A DNA stretch of 7,278 bases from an uncultured Oceanospirillaceae bacterium (lineage in GTDB: Bacteria > Pseudomonadota > Gammaproteobacteria > Pseudomonadales > Balneatricaceae): contig CAMIIY010000096.1 in the NCBI GenBank assembly GCA_946221045.1, forward strand, positions 1 through 7,278, given 5' to 3'. Positions 6,145 through 7,278 of this stretch are shown here, piece after piece. The notes under the pieces were generated by a model that saw nothing but the letters and a program-made list of their open reading frames with translations, was not told where the DNA came from and did not search any database. Position 1 is the stretch's first letter. Every line of letters starts with the position of its first letter. Made by a program: the position numbers and the translations under genes.

Positions 6145-7278
6145 TTACCGGCTTTTGAACTGAGAAACCGCCGCTTTAAGAGAGTTGGCAAGGTTGGCTA
6201 CCATATGGCTGGCCTCTGCATTCTGGCCGGCCTGACTGGTTGCCTGCTGGATCAGGGTGCTGATCGCTTCAATATTGCGTGTCACATCCATCGCTACAGC
6301 CGCCTGCTCTTCAGTGGCTGATGCAACCTGCATAGTCATATCAACAATATTCTGGGTGCCGCTGGTGATGCTGGTCAGGGCTTCAAGGGTATCATTGGCG
6401 CTGGTGACGCCCTGTCGGCTATCACTCACCGCTTCATCCATCAGCGAACTGACATTGCGGGTACGGGCATGTAAGCGGCTTACCAACTGGCTGATCTGTT
6501 CGGCAGAGTCCTGTGATCGGGATGCCAGGCTGCGCACTTCATCGGCAACCACCGCAAAGCCACGGCCCTGATCGCCGGCTCTGGCTGCTTCAATGGATGC
6601 ATTCAGGGCCAGCAGATTGGTTTGATCCGAGATGTCTTTGATGACGTCCAGCATGGTGCCGATTTCGTCACTGTCACTTTGCAGCTCAGCAACCACCCGT
6701 GCGGTATCGCCGGCTTTTGATGCCAGTCGGTCAAGGGCTTCCAGATTGCTGGAAACCTGACTGTTGCTTTGTCCCGCACGGGACTGGGCACCACGGGCAG
6801 ACTCTGCAGTAGACTCTGTGTTACTGGCAATCTCATGCATTGCACTTTCCATCTCCTGCAGCGCTGCCGCGACCTGTACAACCGCAGACTGCTGATCTGA
6901 CAGGCCTTTGGAGGTGCTGGTTGTGGTGGCAGACAGTTGTTCAGCGGCAGCTGCCAGCTGGCTGGAAGAATCAAGAATCTGACCAATCAGTTGCTGGAAG
7001 CTGTCCATCATCTGATTGAAATCATTCGCCATGGTACCGATTTCATCTTTGCTGTCTGTCGTAAACCGTACCGTCAGGTCTTTGTGTTCACGTGCCTGAG
7101 CCATGGTGGCTGCCAGCGCTTTAATGGGTTGCAGTATGCTGCGGCCAATCAGGACGGACGGTGCCAGAATAATGACCATCAACGCCAGTATCAGCAGGGC
7201 AGAGGTCACCGCGATCTGCTGTACTTTGTCATTAAGTTCGGATTCCAGATAGGTATGGATCTGAAGCATACTCTCTTC
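6145..7278 (-). CDS. Methyl-accepting chemotaxis protein, N-terminally truncated
   Basis: Chemoreceptors span the inner membrane, sense a ligand outside and control CheA through CheW. Only the C-terminal 377 residues are in the window; the frame stays open to the edge, and the ATG at 7269 is probably internal because no first membrane segment or sensor domain precedes it. Counting from that Met, residues 1-18 are the end of a periplasmic helix, about 19-44 is the second membrane segment, and about 45-97 is a HAMP domain ([12 protein letters not shown], then [14 protein letters not shown]). The signalling coiled coil follows, with the conserved hairpin tip [18 protein letters not shown] (215-232) and [15 protein letters not shown] (235-249). 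Glu/Gln-rich blocks near 137-148 and 317-330 are likely methylation regions. The protein ends SQFKSR, with no NWETF-type CheR/CheB tether. The ligand is unknown because the sensor domain is missing. It is convergent with the HAD gene, 20 bp away, and has its own terminator. Confidence 0.95.
   Translation of the reverse strand, partial: EESMLQIHTYLESELNDKVQQIAVTSALLILALMVIILAPSVLIGRSILQPIKALAATMAQAREHKDLTVRFTTDSKDEIGTMANDFNQMMDSFQQLIGQILDSSSQLAAAAEQLSATTTSTSKGLSDQQSAVVQVAAALQEMESAMHEIASNTESTAESARGAQSRAGQSNSQVSSNLEALDRLASKAGDTARVVAELQSDSDEIGTMLDVIKDISDQTNLLALNASIEAARAGDQGRGFAVVADEVRSLASRSQDSAEQISQLVSRLHARTRNVSSLMDEAVSDSRQGVTSANDTLEALTSITSGTQNIVDMTMQVASATEEQAAVAMDVTRNIEAISTLIQQATSQAGQNAEASHMVANLANSLKAAVSQFKSR

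Noticed and set aside
7267..7269. ATG with GAAGAGAG just upstream as the true start of a receptor lacking a sensor domain
   Set aside because: The frame stays open to the window edge, and the following residues look like the end of a periplasmic helix running into the second membrane segment. Truncation by the window is simpler. Bases beyond 7278 would decide it.

Overview
The window is an ordinary chromosomal stretch from a Gram-negative gammaproteobacterium. The evidence is the lipid A/Kdo gene waaA, a frataxin gene (cyaY), a small lipoprotein with the LptM/LppL signature, and the gene order cyaY / lptM-lysA-dapF-DUF484-xerC-HAD. From memory, that order, with lysA between the lipoprotein gene and dapF, is the Pseudomonas-like arrangement; Escherichia coli has no lysA there. 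waaA beside cyaY is not the Pseudomonas arrangement as I recall it. I would therefore guess an Oceanospirillales/Pseudomonadales relative but cannot name a genus. Base composition looks uniformly mid-to-high-50s GC, with no sign of a transferred island.

Layout: (1) Positions 1-1095, plus strand: waaA, missing about 60 N-terminal residues at the window edge. (2) 1079-1402, minus strand: cyaY, convergent with waaA and overlapping it by 17 bp at the 3' ends. (3) 1403-1567: the only sizeable intergenic gap. It carries a likely promoter in each direction, a weak one towards cyaY and a good sigma70-like one (TATAAT at 1527-1532) towards the lysA operon. (4) 1568-6124, plus strand: a tightly packed six-gene operon, lptM (42 codons, GTG start), lysA, dapF, a DUF484 gene, xerC and a YigB-type HAD phosphatase. 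Gaps are 13 bp or less, and two junctions are 4-base ATGA overlaps. (5) 6145-7278, minus strand: the cytoplasmic part of a methyl-accepting chemotaxis protein, cut by the right window edge. It ends in a good intrinsic terminator whose stem lies inside the last codons of the HAD gene.

How the genes fit together: dapF and lysA perform consecutive last steps of the diaminopimelate/lysine pathway, supplying meso-DAP for peptidoglycan and lysine for protein. lptM is an outer-membrane lipoprotein linked to assembly of the LPS translocon. xerC resolves chromosome dimers at dif. The HAD protein probably dephosphorylates a small phosphorylated metabolite, possibly in riboflavin synthesis. The DUF484 protein has no established function. 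I looked for a hidden novel system (RNA gene, repeat array, mobile element, unusual ORF on either strand) and found none. The points worth checking are small-scale: an easily missed lipoprotein gene, a terminator embedded in coding sequence, overlapping gene ends, and a conserved gene of unknown function.
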